Of a stretch of DNA of 64,000 nucleotides, positions 1-12,425 are shown in pieces. The notes beneath the pieces are model-generated. The model made no database searches. It was given only the letters and a program-made list of their open reading frames with translations, and was not told where the DNA came from. Source of the stretch: Coleophoma eucalyptorum (lineage: Eukaryota; Ascomycota; Leotiomycetes; Helotiales; Dermateaceae). The translations under genes were made by a program, and so were the position numbers. The DNA is taken from the NCBI GenBank assembly GCA_026120035.1, contig JALRME010000009.1, forward strand, positions 1,054,001-1,118,000, read 5' to 3'. How positions within the stretch are numbered: position 1 is the first letter of the stretch; each line of letters opens with the position of its first letter.

Positions 1-1139
1 CTCGGTAAGCCACGGTCACTTCTCGACATTGGGAGACTCCTAGATGGAGATCGATCGTGGGAGAAAGCACGCCGTGGCCCGGATCACAATAACCGACCTT
101 TACATATGGTAGACCGATTCAGCTCATCATCACCCTCTTTAGGAGGCTCTCGCTACAGCTCCCCCAATACGTCAGTAGATGATTGCATTGATCGAGCAGC
201 GAGGACCAAGACAGACCAAAGGTCTTTCGGTGGCAAGAATAATCCTGCACTCAAGAGTGCCATTCCCTCAAAGAACCTGTCTTTGTTGAAGAGAACTATT
301 CCTATCATAAGTACCTGGGAGAACGAGAACCAGGTTGTCTTTCAACGCCCCCCCAAAGTCCGTGTACCGCAGACTGGCTCACAGCTGTATCACCCGGTCA
401 CAAGGCGACGACTGAAGCCAGGGGAAATTATCGACAACAGCGATGATGAGAATGATGAAAGATGGCTCAATCAGAAACATCGAGACATAATCATGGATTA
501 TACGAACATCACAGACGCAGAGAAGGACTATGTGGTTCGGTGGAATCCATTTATTACTATGCTGAAGCTTACCTGTGACAAATACATGCCTAAGGTTATT
601 GTCCGTTTTGTCTCCGAAAATAAATACTGGTTTTTATGTCGAGAGGAGCGAATTCGAGAGTTCTGCAAGCATGCAGAGGCTTTGATGCTGAGAGGAAGTA
701 TGGACGGCGTAACCTGGATACAATGCATGCAGATTTTGAAAACGGCTTCAGAGGAGACTTCACAGGAAGAGCTGGATAGATTTAAACAGACCCAGCCGCC
801 TATCTGGGATCCGACCCAGCGGAGAGGCTACAGAGATTGCCTTTGCGGTGACCCAGTCACTCCTATGGATGGCTCGGGTGTGAGATGCAGTGGCATGGTG
901 AGTTTCATGATAACTTAAGTATATGGCCTTTTCTGATTTGGTTCTAGAATTGCAGAGACCCGTTCTTCCATGCCAAATGTGTTAAGGAGGCCGGCATGGA
1001 CAAGCGCGGGAATATACGAAATCCAGAGGCGTTGAAGCAGTGGAAATGCGCCGCCTGTACTACCATTGGAGACGGAGATGGCGAAGCAACCATCAAATAT
1101 GTCGGTTCTAAGTTTTCGGGAGCAAAGAATCATGCCTGA
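1..1139 (+). CDS. PHD-finger protein, 5' end outside the window
   Basis: The frame is open from base 1, so the first methionine at 106 may be internal and the gene probably begins upstream. A 50-nt intron (898-947) splits the zinc finger; after splicing the C-terminus reads as a C4HC3 finger: a CLC pair, C-x4-C spanning the splice site, HAKC, then CAAC. This spacing is that of a PHD finger, a module that commonly reads histone tails in nuclear proteins. The N-terminal half is Ser/Arg/Pro-rich and looks disordered; a more ordered stretch (about 480-760) precedes the finger and I do not recognise it. The stop is 1137-1139, about 60 residues beyond the intron. The finger is well supported; the specific function is unknown. 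Confidence 0.8.
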
Positions 1140-2367
1140 TTGGCAGTCGACCGCGTAAAGGGGGCGTTACACAAGACGTAGGCAGCATACCTGGAGTTTG
1201 GGGGATGCATCTTCCATGATTACTTTCTGTGTATCCATAGCGTCGGCGTCACACTAATTGAGCGATACATGAGATATATTGAGCTAGATGGCTGTCATGG
1301 ATTGGAGGATGGAAAGCCAGCTACTAATTATACCTTCACTTACGTTGTGATTATTCCTAGATGTTGTGATAGACGTCCAGCCAGATTAGGTTGTGTTTTA
1401 ACCCCAGGGAAGCAGCACTTTAAACCAATACCAGGACACGAATTATCTTGACAAGCAATATGCACCTTTCAGCAAATTGGGAACCCTCCAAGTGTTTATA
1501 CTGGTCACGTGTGGTAATATATTAGAGCAGAGACGCTGATTCGTCGCCTTATGGCTCAATCGTCGTGCTTGGTCTTACATACTTGCTGGATCGTGGCTGA
1601 AGATATGCGCGAAGAGGAATCTTGAGATGAAACGATTTGGCTTCTTTGAGGAAGACGAATGAAGGAGGTTGAAAAACGGTGGACTTGTTCTTATGCTTAG
1701 TATTAATAAACAAATCTGTTGGACGGCGATGTTAATTGTTGTGAATGCTATCGTACCAAGGATTGTGCACACTGAATAGCATTGTCCGCCAGTATCCTAA
1801 ATGCATCCGCTGCAGGGCGCTAGGCTAGTAGACTAAGGGCGACGGGCTGCGGCAGCAAAAGACAGTCCCTTGACAATCGGCCCCGATCTCAATCCATGCT
1901 TCTTTGTACATCACGAACCCATTCAAACGTCACTGATCAAGCCTCGCAACCACTTCGCTACCGCTCTCAACAACCACCGACAACATAGCGTCTGCAAATT
2001 CCCCAACCCATCGCCATCGCCGCCGTCGCCGCCGTGCTCGCAATTGGTCTGCCGACGCGCTCGCTCTATGAGGTCGAGCTCGAGAGTCAGGCGGGGTGCG
2101 ACAATGTTTAGCCCTTGAGACAACAGCTATCACGTCAACCACAACCACCCAACATCGACTGATCGCAACTCCTGCATATTGCTGGCGAAGGGGCGGGGAG
2201 TGTCATATGTATGATATTCAACTTCCCTTCTTCTCAATCGTGAATCGCGTCTATCTGTGAACTCTGGGGATTGGAGAGACAAAAGCGGCTGCAAGCAGGG
2301 CACATGCTGGTATCAGACCGAGCTTCAATCGCATTCTCTCTAACAAGCGTCCGCGTAGATCTCCGTT
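1140..2367. other. Intergenic region, no gene seen
   Basis: About 1.2 kb between the PHD gene and the next start. Open frames here are short and lack recognisable content or splice logic. The last 450 bases should hold the promoter and 5' UTR of the downstream gene. Confidence 0.6.
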
Positions 2368-5087
2368 ATGGAACCGGAGATTGTGAGATCTGCTGGAGCT
2401 GCCGGCCTCGATATAGCAGATACCCAGATTGACGCCATAATTCGAAGTCACCTACCACCCGTATGTCTACCTCTGCGCCCATGAATCAAGCGCTTTCATG
2501 CTAACAAGACTACCAGACACCACATCTCCTCTCCGTACCGACCACACAGCACTATCTTCCCGAATTCCCCTACGAGAACAAGAATACCTCGGCGGCGCGA
2601 CTTTTCGAGCCATGGGAGGTTAAGCCTTTGCAGTACATGACTCTCATCACCCATGGTGATCGCGGTGTTGGACTTGCGCGTGGAAACTGGGAAGATGAGA
2701 TCAATGCCTTATCACCACCCCAGAGCCAAGGTCTTCCTAGCAGTGCGACGACTCCGAATCCTCGAAAAGAACCCAAGGTCAAGCTGTCAATCTCAGATTA
2801 CAAGAAGGTGAGAAACGGTGAGATGCCTATGCCAAAGGCTTCAGTCAGTCCACCACCCGAGAAGAAGCGGAAACTGGATGTCAGTCAGGAAAGACCCTCT
2901 CAAATGACTACTGGACCGAAGACAGGATCAGATACCATGAGACAACGTGTGTCGTCGGACGATAGGAAGAATGGAGTGGCCGCCGCGCATTCACATAAGC
3001 CAGAGCACAGGCTTCCTGGACATGGTTTGAATGGGTAGGTTTGTTCATCTTGAATCATTTGATAGCGGCTAAGCATACCTTATAGCACTCTCCCCCCAAA
3101 ACCACCTCGCCCAGATCCGCGACCATCAGATAAGGCAACACCTAAAACAAATGGCCAGGTTGAGCGATTGTACAATGACCTACCAAGGTCAAAAGATAAT
3201 ATACCAGCGCGACCTTCTCCAAGATCTGACTCCGCGCACAAGGCTAAGGACAAAATGCAAGCAAGCACGTCGAGACCTTCAGGCACTCCCTCGAACATCT
3301 GGGACCTGAAGAAGAAACGACCCTTGGAGTCCTCAGGACGGGATGCATCGCAGCCGGAGAAGCGAGCAAGAATTGAGAATGGTCATACAAGAACTCCGTC
3401 TGGCTCACGCAACCCGACTCCACATCAAGTCGAGACACCGCCGGAGGCCAAATCATCCCCTTTCAAGCCTGGCCATTCAAGAACCACAAGCAATCTTTCA
3501 CGAGTATCTCCTCCACAAACCCACTCACAATCTAGAAAGCCAATAGGCTCAAAACGACTTCCCGAAACAAAATCTTCCCAGAAGCCCTCCCCACATAAAC
3601 CCGTTAATAGTCTACCTCCACTCCTTTCACCATTACCACCTGACATAGGTGACACTTCAACCGGAGAATCTGGATTCGCATTCTTAGCTGCACAACATGA
3701 CGACAGGCCATCTGGAAAGTCACCAAGAAAGCAAGTGGGTGATAGATCAAAGCACGATTCGCCCCTCTCATCGCCGCTTTCGTCTCCAGAGAAGTCGCAC
3801 TCACGCAGCATCCCTCCCGCATTATCTCCATTCCTTCCTGATGTTCTTGAACAAGAACTTGCGAAGTTACAACAAAAGTCAGCCTATACTCCCGTTGAAA
3901 CTCGGCACGAGAAGGCTCGATTACCAGACGCGCCGGGTGTGGCGCGCAAGACAGTGAAGTCAAAAGTTGGTCACCCTCCGAAACGAGAGCGGAATTCTGG
4001 TTCAGGAACCAGATCTCGCCCAAGTGATGATCAAGAGAGCTACATTGTCAAACTTCGCTACAAACGATCTGATAGCAGCATAATCAAGCAACTTTTAGCA
4101 TTGAAGTCTGTTCCAACAAAAGAATTCCGAAGACTTGAAGCTCAACGATTGGACGCTGAGCGTAAAGCTCGGGAATATGTTAACGAAGAATCTGGCGAAG
4201 AAGAAGAAGAAGAGACAGTCTCGAGACCTCCTCTTGCCAAGAAACGACCTGTTGATAATAGCAATCAAGATCCACCAAAACGCAAGGCACCAGAGAGCTT
4301 GGATGTTGCCAAGTCTTCAACCCCGGTAACCCCAGCTTTTAGGTCTCCTGGTTTGAGTGGTCCGTCCCAGAAGAGTCTTCTTGCAACACCAAAGAAGGGT
4401 GATGCAATGAAGAGTGCTCTTGGTGGTGCAGTCATGCGCAGAATCGATTCTAGTGATGGTCATGCACGTACTCCTCAAGCTACCTCAAGCTCAACACCTG
4501 CCAGTGCCGAGAAACCGCGTCTCACCAATGGCGATACACGCCCTGAATACGATAAGCTTGGTCTACGACTCAAGCGTAAGATGGATACAATTCTCAAGAC
4601 CAAAGAGAAACCGGCGGCGCAAAATATTAGCGACAAAGACCGGAAGCTTGGACTTTGTACTGGCTTGGAATGCATATCTGCCTATATGCTCAATGCCTCG
4701 GCCTCTGCACGTTTCGAACAGAAGAGTGGTCGTCCTCGTCAACCAGTCCAATGGGAGCAAGTTATTGCACTCTGGGAGTTTCTTGAGCGGTCATGTCGAC
4801 AATATCCTGTCCTGCACGCTCTTGCGATGTCCATGGGCGCTGTTTGTCGCGAGCAAGTCCATGAGATTTATGCCGAAACCAAAAATGAGAAAATATACGC
4901 AAACACCAAACTGCGGTTCCAGCTCTGGAATCAGAGTCATCTAGAACACCATCATTACGCACATATTGAAGGAACTAAAGATCCACTCGGCCCCTGGAGC
5001 TTGATTGATCAGGTTGCCAGGTTTGCACACGCCGTTCTGGGCGGGTTTGCAAAGCAAGAGGGTATCGAGTGGCGTAGAGAGGAATAA
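2368..5087 (+). CDS. Large disordered nuclear protein with AFF4/Ebp1-like C-terminal domain
   Basis: Three exons: 2368-2460, 2517-3034 and 3086-5087, with introns of 56 and 51 nt, giving 870 residues. The N-terminal ~30 residues and the following block (TPHLLSVPTTQHY, then an EPWEVKPLQY stretch) look conserved. The middle ~500 residues are Ser/Pro/Lys-rich, with several basic KKRK-type runs that could act as nuclear localisation signals and an acidic EEEEEE run near 4200. The last ~150 residues form a helical domain (from about DRKLGLCTGLECISAYML to the end) that resembles the C-terminal homology domain of AF4/FMR2 proteins and the fungal ELL-binding protein Ebp1. In those families it belongs to the scaffold of the ELL-containing RNA polymerase II elongation complex. 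The gene model is firm; the family assignment is from memory of the domain and is moderate. Confidence 0.8.
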
Positions 5088-6373
5088 GGGATCACGCATA
5101 TTAATAGAGTGTCTGATTAGAAGTGGGATACAAATACAGCGAAGAAGATGGGCGGCGATATGGGAATAACGAAATTTCAGATACGAGATGGCGTTTAATA
5201 TAAGCAGGCTTGGGCTTAGGTTCTGCTCTGCCTTGGGCTGGCGGTTGCACGTTGAAGACATTTGTTCTTTGTCTATTGTCTACTGTCTTAGTTTTCGAGG
5301 GCTTTTTGCTACTTTTACTTGCTTACTCGCTTGGCTCTTCTGCTTGCGTCCTGATGATACCTCTTTTCTTTTTTTGAATTCTTTTTCCCGGGATCGTATC
5401 TAACTTCACGATGGAAGGAGGGGAGTTGACGATAATGCTCTACTTGTCTCGTCTCATCTCATCTCATGTGTGCTAGATGGATGAGCATTATATATGCAAT
5501 AAAATACCAATTTACTACTATAAGGATCGCTAATTTGGGAGTTAAGGTGAGTTTTGAACCTCGAAGATGAGATTAAGAAAGTTTGCAATTTGCCTGGTGG
5601 ATCACTAGGTGACTAGGGATGTGGTATACTTATTCTGGCGAGATGGATACACTACTTGCGGCCTATCTTGCCGTGTGCCTATTTCCTACCTTATTCATCG
5701 TCAATCAGAGAAGTAGCATATCTATGGATACCTTATAGGGTAAATAGCCATGCGATGCGCCGGTCTTCAATAATTCAAGGTATAGTATTATCATCTACGT
5801 AGCACACATATGGACAGACTACTCGATCTACTCATACTCCCGACCCACATCCTTGGCAGTACGAATACGTGCTTAAATAACCCTCCATCTTTTGTTTCTA
5901 TACTCATGTCTAACATTTCATAATATAGCGAGTTTAAACTGAGAACATTCATGAATCCGCCTGTGTAGAACAGTTACCTCCACTATTATCATAAGAAGGT
6001 GCAATATGTACTCGCTTGCTCACGGCCAATCAGATTATCTCGTCGCTAAGCAGAGTTGAACAGAACGTAGAGATAAATAGGGACTGCTGTTTACCTTACT
6101 GTTCTTGAATGAGCAGTTCCTCGATACTAAGAAGAGCTACCTGTCAACCTCATTAAGTAAGCATGGGAGTTTTACACCAATACTTTTGACCCATTGTCAC
6201 GTGCTTATCGGACAAGCTCGGCTCTTGTGTCCAGACCGGATCCGACTGCCAAATAGCTTGCCCTCCTTCATTGTAGCTCTTCTTAATGTCCACAAAGTAT
6301 TGACCACCTGGAGTGATCGAATCAAGGGAGATCGCTTATAACACATGTCAAGAAATATCGCAGGCTTAGGAAG
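5088..6373. other. Intergenic region, no gene seen
   Basis: About 1.3 kb, fairly AT-rich. Nothing with coding character is visible on either strand. A short tctca-type repeat lies near 5450-5466. It should contain the 3' UTR of the upstream gene and the promoter of the Zn2Cys6 gene. Confidence 0.6.
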
Positions 6374-8633
6374 ATGTCCACAGATATTCCGATCTCGCCA
6401 TCTCCAAACTCTACTCCGGCTCCGAAGCTTTCTAGACCACGGCCAACATTGTCCTGCTCGGAGTGCAGACACAAAAAGCTGAAGTGCGATAGAGTGGAGC
6501 CGTGCGACCAGTGCCGAAAAAGAGGACGTATTCAATTCTGCACCTATGCACATTCAACATCACGCCCTCGTGTGCCAAAAGGCCAGGGAGTCCGGGCAAA
6601 AAGGAGTCTGCGGGAGACTGCTGCGACTTCGAACGCCTCAGGAATGCAATCACTTGCTGCTACGGCCAGAATTGAAAGACATAAATCCAGTTCAAGAGGC
6701 AATGTGATTATAGAACCTCAACCTGGGCACATTCAAATCGTAGACACGAGCTCACGATATCATGGACCAAGTGATAGGATGGGAATGCTGGTACACGTAA
6801 GTCCCAATCACTCGCTGTCAAAACGACGATCATCTTAACTTTTGCTTAAAATTTTCGTAGTTTGATGAGGCGAAGAATTTCATTTTGAATACTCATTCTG
6901 ATGCTGAAATGACTGAACTGATGCGAGAACTTCAATCGTTTCAGAAATCTTATGGACATAGGCATAAGATACGGTGCAAAGGAGAGCAAGAAACCTCTTC
7001 AGTATTTGAGCAGCTGAAGAGTTTCCTTCCAACCCGAGAATTCTGTGATGCTTCAGTATCAAATTATCTCAGAGATAGAGAAGCAGTCTTGAGGGTTATC
7101 CATATTCCATCGTTCTTGCAACAGTGCATTGATTTCTGGACCACAGAAGAGTATCCACCAACCTTCTCAAATAGAAATGTAATCTGCCAACTCGTCGCAA
7201 TTGTTGTCATCTCATATCCTGTGGACCAAAGTATTGTACAGCAGACGTCGCAGGTCTCACGAAACCAGGTTCTACACTCTTTTAACCTAATCCAAAATTG
7301 GCTTGACAGCCTGCATGGAAAGCAAAGTTTCGAGCTGGCTACTCTACAGACTCGCACTCTTCTCTTGCTTGCTCAGCAATCTCTTTCGATGCCTGCCACT
7401 GATATCTGGAGAGGTACAGGCATAGTATTGAGATTGGGTATGATTGCAGGCTTACATCAAGATTCACAAGAGGGTAAAAATTATTCAATATTGCAGCACC
7501 AACAGAGATGCCGGCTGTGGGCAACGATCTTGGAGCTCGACCTTCAATATTCTGTAGTTTGTGGCATGCCGCCTACTGCAAGAATTTTCCAACCATCTAT
7601 CTTACCTGCATCTGTTGACGATGTTGATCTATTTGAAAGCATGACCGAAATTCAAAACGAGAGGACGCTTGACCAGTACAGTGACGTTTTGCCACAAATT
7701 TGGCTGATGTCTACTTTGAAAGCCAGAACCGAGGCTGTCTATATTCTTTGCAACCACGAAGAACGTAGCTATGCTCAGGATCTTATTCGTGCCGGTGAAC
7801 GTATCGAAGCTGAAATCCAGCGCATTCCTTCAATGCTGAAGCCTATAGCTCAGACAGTCTATGATGGCGGCCTGAGAAGCCATATTTTCTCGAGGATAAT
7901 GTTGGATATGCACCTTCGTCGGCCACTATTTGCAGTTCAAAGACAGTTCGTACTAAGCAACCTGGGTGATAGCTTTCCAGAAGCTCGACTTGCTGCGCTG
8001 AAATCAGCCGTCACTATTCTTTCTTACCTGGATGCGCTTGATCCTGAATATGCTGACCCAGGGCAAATTACTTCCAAGCAGCACTGGGATCTTTTTCACG
8101 TACTTTTTAAGACTGACATCACTCAAGCGACACTGATACTATGCTCAGAGATTCAGTCATTTTCTGCTTCAGCAGATAGCAATCGACGTGCTCTTCCACA
8201 TTGTTTACCTGATTACCCCGTCTCGCTAAGTAAAGCCAATTTAATAAGGACCGTTGAAAGTGTCCTTGGCGGCTTTATGAAGAGAATTGGAACCATCGGC
8301 TGTGACTTGAAAGACGTACTGATGCTCACCATTGTACTGCAACTGGTTCGGTCAAGTGCTAGTGACTCTAAAGCAAAGCAGAATTCAATGATGAAGGGTG
8401 CACAGCGTGTCCTCGAGTATTGCCGTGAAGTTCTTCCCGGTGAGAAATTCCTTCAAGAGGAAGTTGAAATAAGTTCGGCAACAGTTCCTCCTCCGAATAT
8501 GTCACCTTCAGCTCTGAATCACGATTTTGAGGACAATATCCCTGATATTGGTGTGGTTAGTTATCTCGGTATTTATGGGCCACCTGCTAATCAGCACCAA
8601 GCTACTGAATACCGACAATTTCGATTTCAATAA
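6374..8633 (+). CDS. Zn2Cys6 transcription factor with fungal-specific middle homology region
   Basis: Two exons, 6374-6796 and 6861-8633, with a 64-nt intron in phase 0, give 731 residues. The binuclear zinc cluster is near the N-terminus: Cys28, 31, 38, 44, 47 and 56 (C-x2-C-x6-C-x5-C-x2-C-x8-C), with a basic KKLKC loop. After a Ser/Arg-rich linker a long helical region (about 200-600) begins with an FLPTREFCDASVSNYL-type stretch and continues through HIPSFL and WRGTGIVLRLGMIAGLH. That is the pattern of the fungal-specific transcription factor domain (PF04082). Proteins of this class bind CGG-containing sites as dimers. Targets are not evident. The next gene downstream, same strand, is a small NAD(P)-binding protein, a possible target by proximity only. 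Confidence 0.93.
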
Positions 8634-9220
8634 TTTGGATTTTATGAGCTGGGACATTGGCCAGTCTTGGGTATCCTGAAATAAGATGTTTGATCTCGGC
8701 TTGAACTGCCTCGCATATTGGGATCTAGTAGCCAAGCATTGGCTTTGACAATTGGTCATTCACACAGACATAGTTAGCTGACGAATCATGGCAGGCAAGC
8801 CTTGCAATTGATAAGCTTATAGCTTAGAAATATCCCAATCTTTGTGGCTGTGGTTCGAGGCTTGAAAGCCAGTCCGACCCGGTTTTGAGTTTAGCCCCGG
8901 CTTTGGTTGTTCGGATCCGAAGACCGTCACGTACCTCCGGATATCAGTGTTCTATATATGTAATATAACACCCCCTTTTCAGTATAACAATTGCAAAGAA
9001 AGTCCGAAAACTAAATTAGTATTCAACATTCATAAAACACTTTATCCCAAACATTTACTATATCCGATCATCAGCAGCGAAGGCTGTCAGGACATTGAGC
9101 ACACAACTTCAACGAGACTGTTACGAGCAATCAGATTGGCAGTGGGCCATCCTTGAACTCACAACAACAATAAGAGACCTCTAAGAAAAAAATTAGACCC
9201 AGAAAACTAAGATCACTGAA
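8634..9220. other. Intergenic region / likely promoter of downstream gene
   Basis: About 590 bases without coding character. It includes AT-rich stretches such as atatatgtaatataac near 8953 and probably holds the promoter of the NAD(P)-binding gene. Confidence 0.5.
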
Positions 9221-9886
9221 ATGCATTTTTTGCTGCTTGGTGCTAGTGGCCGATCCGGCAAGCTTGTCATCGAGGAAGCACTTGAGCGTGGCCACACCAT
9301 CACAGCTCTTGTACGTAACGTCTCTTCACTTCCAGTACAGAAAGGCGTGATAGTAGTCCAAGGCACGCCCCTTAAAAATGAGGACGTCGAAAAGGCTTTC
9401 AAAGCAACACCAACACCGCCAGTGGCGGTTCTCACAACACTTAGTTCTGTCCGCGCCTCAGACAACCCATTCGCAGCACCCGTTTCCCCACCACGGATGA
9501 TGGCCGATGCCAATGCCAATGCGATTACAGTGATGAAGCAATATGGAGCTAAGAAAATTGTCATCATGCAAGCATTCGGAACAGGAGACTCGCGCAACAA
9601 CGTCTTCTGGCCTATGCAGATGATCATGAAGCATTCAGGCATGAACCGGTCCAGGCAGGATCATGACTTCACGGATGAAGAGGTTAAGAAAAGCAATGTC
9701 ACCTTTGTCATGGCCAGGCCTGTGATGTTGAAAGATGGCGAGAAGATGCCGCTTAAGTTCTGGGGGAACACAGGCCGTGGATCGGGTGTGATGCCTAGTG
9801 TTTCGAGAAAGAGCGTTGCTGCGTTCCTGGTTGATGCTTTGGAGAAAGATACGTGGGATGGAACCACGCCGGTCATCTCGAATTGA
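9221..9886 (+). CDS. NAD(P)-binding Rossmann-fold protein (NmrA/atypical SDR-like)
   Basis: A single exon encodes 221 residues. The extreme N-terminus carries a beta strand followed by GASGRSG (residues 7-13), a G-x2-G-x2-G dinucleotide-binding loop. A VIVVQGTPLKNEDV segment and a later KIVIMQAFGTGDS segment fit the second and central strands of the NAD(P)H-binding family of atypical short-chain dehydrogenases (NmrA/BVR-B-like). Such proteins are either small reductases or redox sensors, and no substrate can be assigned. There is no signal peptide or membrane segment, so it is probably cytosolic. The start at 9221 is preceded by an A-rich leader (aaaactaagatcactgaa). It is flanked by AT-rich non-coding DNA on both sides. 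Confidence 0.9.
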   Translation: MHFLLLGASGRSGKLVIEEALERGHTITALVRNVSSLPVQKGVIVVQGTPLKNEDVEKAFKATPTPPVAVLTTLSSVRASDNPFAAPVSPPRMMADANANAITVMKQYGAKKIVIMQAFGTGDSRNNVFWPMQMIMKHSGMNRSRQDHDFTDEEVKKSNVTFVMARPVMLKDGEKMPLKFWGNTGRGSGVMPSVSRKSVAAFLVDALEKDTWDGTTPVISN

Positions 9887-11542
9887 GGCCAGAGACTTGG
9901 TGGTATTGGCAAGATTGGGAGCTCATTATTGAGTGTTTATTTATAGATTGTACTGATTTGTCGGAACGGAGCATCATGGTTTGCATTTGAAAACTATGAA
10001 TTTATGAAGTAGAACCCTGTCTGTACTTTTATATATATATATATATGATAAACTGGCCATCTTCGAATGAACGAGAAACTAATGAACTGAAATTATTTGG
10101 AATATTCCTACATGGTGCACCAAATCGAAAGCACTGCTTTGCAGATGCTTATTTCTACTTGCTAAGCGGTGCTAAATAGCTCTTCAATATTTTCTAGGGG
10201 AGGTTAGAGATTGCAGATTTGCACCCCAACTCATCGCAAATAATATGGTTATATGGGTAAGTAGATTTCGGTGTCGGTTGAGAGATTTGGAAGGTCGCTT
10301 AGTCTAATGTGCAGAGCGTCAAGAGTCGAGTGTCGGGTTACTTAAAAAAAAGTAAGCGACATGCCAACGCATTTCTAACAGGAACAAGAATATCATCAAA
10401 GCTTGCTGGTGTGCTGCTATTGAGTTGAGAAATATTATATTAGGCTGCAAAAGATAATTGGAGGATAGCTTAATCACGGTGATTTTGGGATTTAGGCACA
10501 CCAAAAGGGGGATCTTTCAGCTGTCAGTACGCATTAGGTCCTTGACAGAACTTAAAGAATATGCCGCAGGGTCTGATCCCATTATAAGCACGAACATCAA
10601 AAACAAAAGCGTAATGTCTTGGTTTGGTCTTGTCATGAGATGGCCGCTAAGTCGTACGAAACATAGCTAAGCAATATACAGAAGTGAATGGCCAAGATTG
10701 GCATTTGTTCACGAAAAATGCTGTGGAAGGACAAGATCGGGAGATATCGAATGCGGAATTTAGAAAATTGACCCTACAGCTACATCTCTTAGAGCTTGAA
10801 AGGCATGCGAATGTTGGAGATGCTTACTTGCCTGCCTCCATGACCCTCCGTTATTCTATTACGATCAGCTTCAAAAAGCAAGCCGGAATACCTACCTCAA
10901 TGAACCGCTAGCCATGGAGAGTACAGTTAGGTAAAGCAACCAACCATCACGAGCTATAACAACTAGAGGGATGATTTTAAATCGTACGAAGAGCGAAAGG
11001 TGTATATCAATTAAGTGGAGCAATTCCAATGCATGATCTTTGATTGAATCTATAGATCAAACTTGTAAGCGGCAACGAAATCTTTTTGAACAGGTGTTTC
11101 ATAATGTAACAAAATTCTTCCTAGAATCTGTTAGAATAGGAATCAATGAAGACCCCAAATATTTCTGTTTGAATATCAACAATGCATCGATAGACATGAG
11201 CTTATATAAGCTATAGTTGAGCCAAAGATAAGGTGCACTTGGTATTTGCTAGAATGCAGAGAACATAAGCTTATTGACCAAGACAAAAAGTATCGTGGGC
11301 CCAATTCAAATATCATAAAAGGCCAAGATAGTTATTAATTCAGCCACACTTGCGGATTTGAATTTTCTGTTTAGGTAGAGAAGGCTGACTTACGAGAGAA
11401 CTATCTGGGGAGACCGAGTTTCTGCCTGGCGTGATTGACATTATCAGGCACCAACAGCTCCATTGACGCAGCCAACCCCACCATGTCCAAAGATAGACAG
11501 ACATTGACCGTCTCTAGACCACTACACAATACAGAATTAAAG
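9887..11542. other. AT-rich intergenic region
   Basis: About 1.65 kb, visibly richer in A/T than the flanking genes, with an AT dinucleotide run at about 10031-10046. Open frames on both strands are short and low in complexity. I see no transposon signature or terminal repeats. It may be a decayed region, but the sequence alone does not show of what. Confidence 0.55.
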
Positions 11543-12289
11543 ATGCCGGTACGTTATTTACGTCTCTCAGAACCTGCAGAATCATCCGGAAACTGCGGAA
11601 GCTCCCCATGTCATACACCAAACAGAAGACTAACCACAGTCATCTCAATAGGCATACAACTCCATCTTCAATGCCGAGCCGTCACCAACGCTGATCGCGA
11701 ACTTCCCTCTCCTACCGCTACGAACAAAGACACGAGGACCGGCCTATACACTCCCCCTAGATGCTTCACTACCACTCTCACAATCACCCGACCCAGAGAG
11801 TGACTCCTACGATGCGCTAGACGAGGTGCTGTCCCTGTTCCGCGCGAACACCTTCTTCCGCAACTTCGAGATTCAAGGCCCTGCCGATCGTCTGTTGATA
11901 TATGGCATCCTGTTCGTGAGCGAGTGCTTGACCAAAATTAGACCTTCAATGTCTGCACGGTATGTCTACTCTTCTCCAGTCATCTACATACATCTTCAAC
12001 ACCTGCTAACTCATGGCCGTGAAACAGAGAAGCACAGAAAGAAGTCCAGAACATTGCTCTAGATTCCAACTTCGCTATCCCAGGAGATGCCGGTTTCCCA
12101 TTGAATCAGATGTTTGAGGCGCCCGGAAACAGGCAGGAGGCTGAGGCTTTACGACAATACCTTGCGCAGGTTAGACAGGAGTTGGCGCTCAGGCTGCTGG
12201 CGAGGATTTACGACGATGGCCAGGCTGAGAAGCCCAGTAAGTGGTGGCTGAGCTTTACCAAGAGGAAGTTCATGGGAAAGAGCTTGTAA
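11543..12289 (+). CDS. arc18: Actin-related protein 2/3 complex subunit 3 (ARPC3 / Arc18, p21)
   Basis: Three exons: a 6-base first exon 11543-11548 (Met-Pro), 11652-11959 and 12028-12289, with introns of 103 and 68 nt; 191 residues. The product begins MPAYNSIFN and contains GPAYTLPL, FFRNFEIQGPADRLLIYGILF and the C-terminal KWWLSFTKRKFMGKSL. These are hallmark segments of the p21/ARPC3 subunit of the Arp2/3 complex, which nucleates branched actin filaments at endocytic patches and hyphal tips. The length fits the family (about 175-190 aa). The tiny first exon is chosen because only this join gives the conserved MPAY start. It ends 136 bp from the stop of the convergent TRM6 gene, so the 3' UTRs probably overlap. 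Confidence 0.95.
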
Positions 12290-12425
12290 AGGAGTGGGAG
12301 GGCTAGGGGATGGCGTGGACGTGAATGAGACCATATTGCAGAATGGGACACATGTTCGGTGGCTGCGGGTTTGATTGCGGTCAAAAGTTTTGCGCTGCTC
12401 TAGACATACTGATTGAAAGTTAATC

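Noticed and set aside
9887..11542. Transposon relic in the AT-rich region
   Set aside because: No terminal repeats, transposase or reverse-transcriptase text can be seen; only the composition is suggestive.
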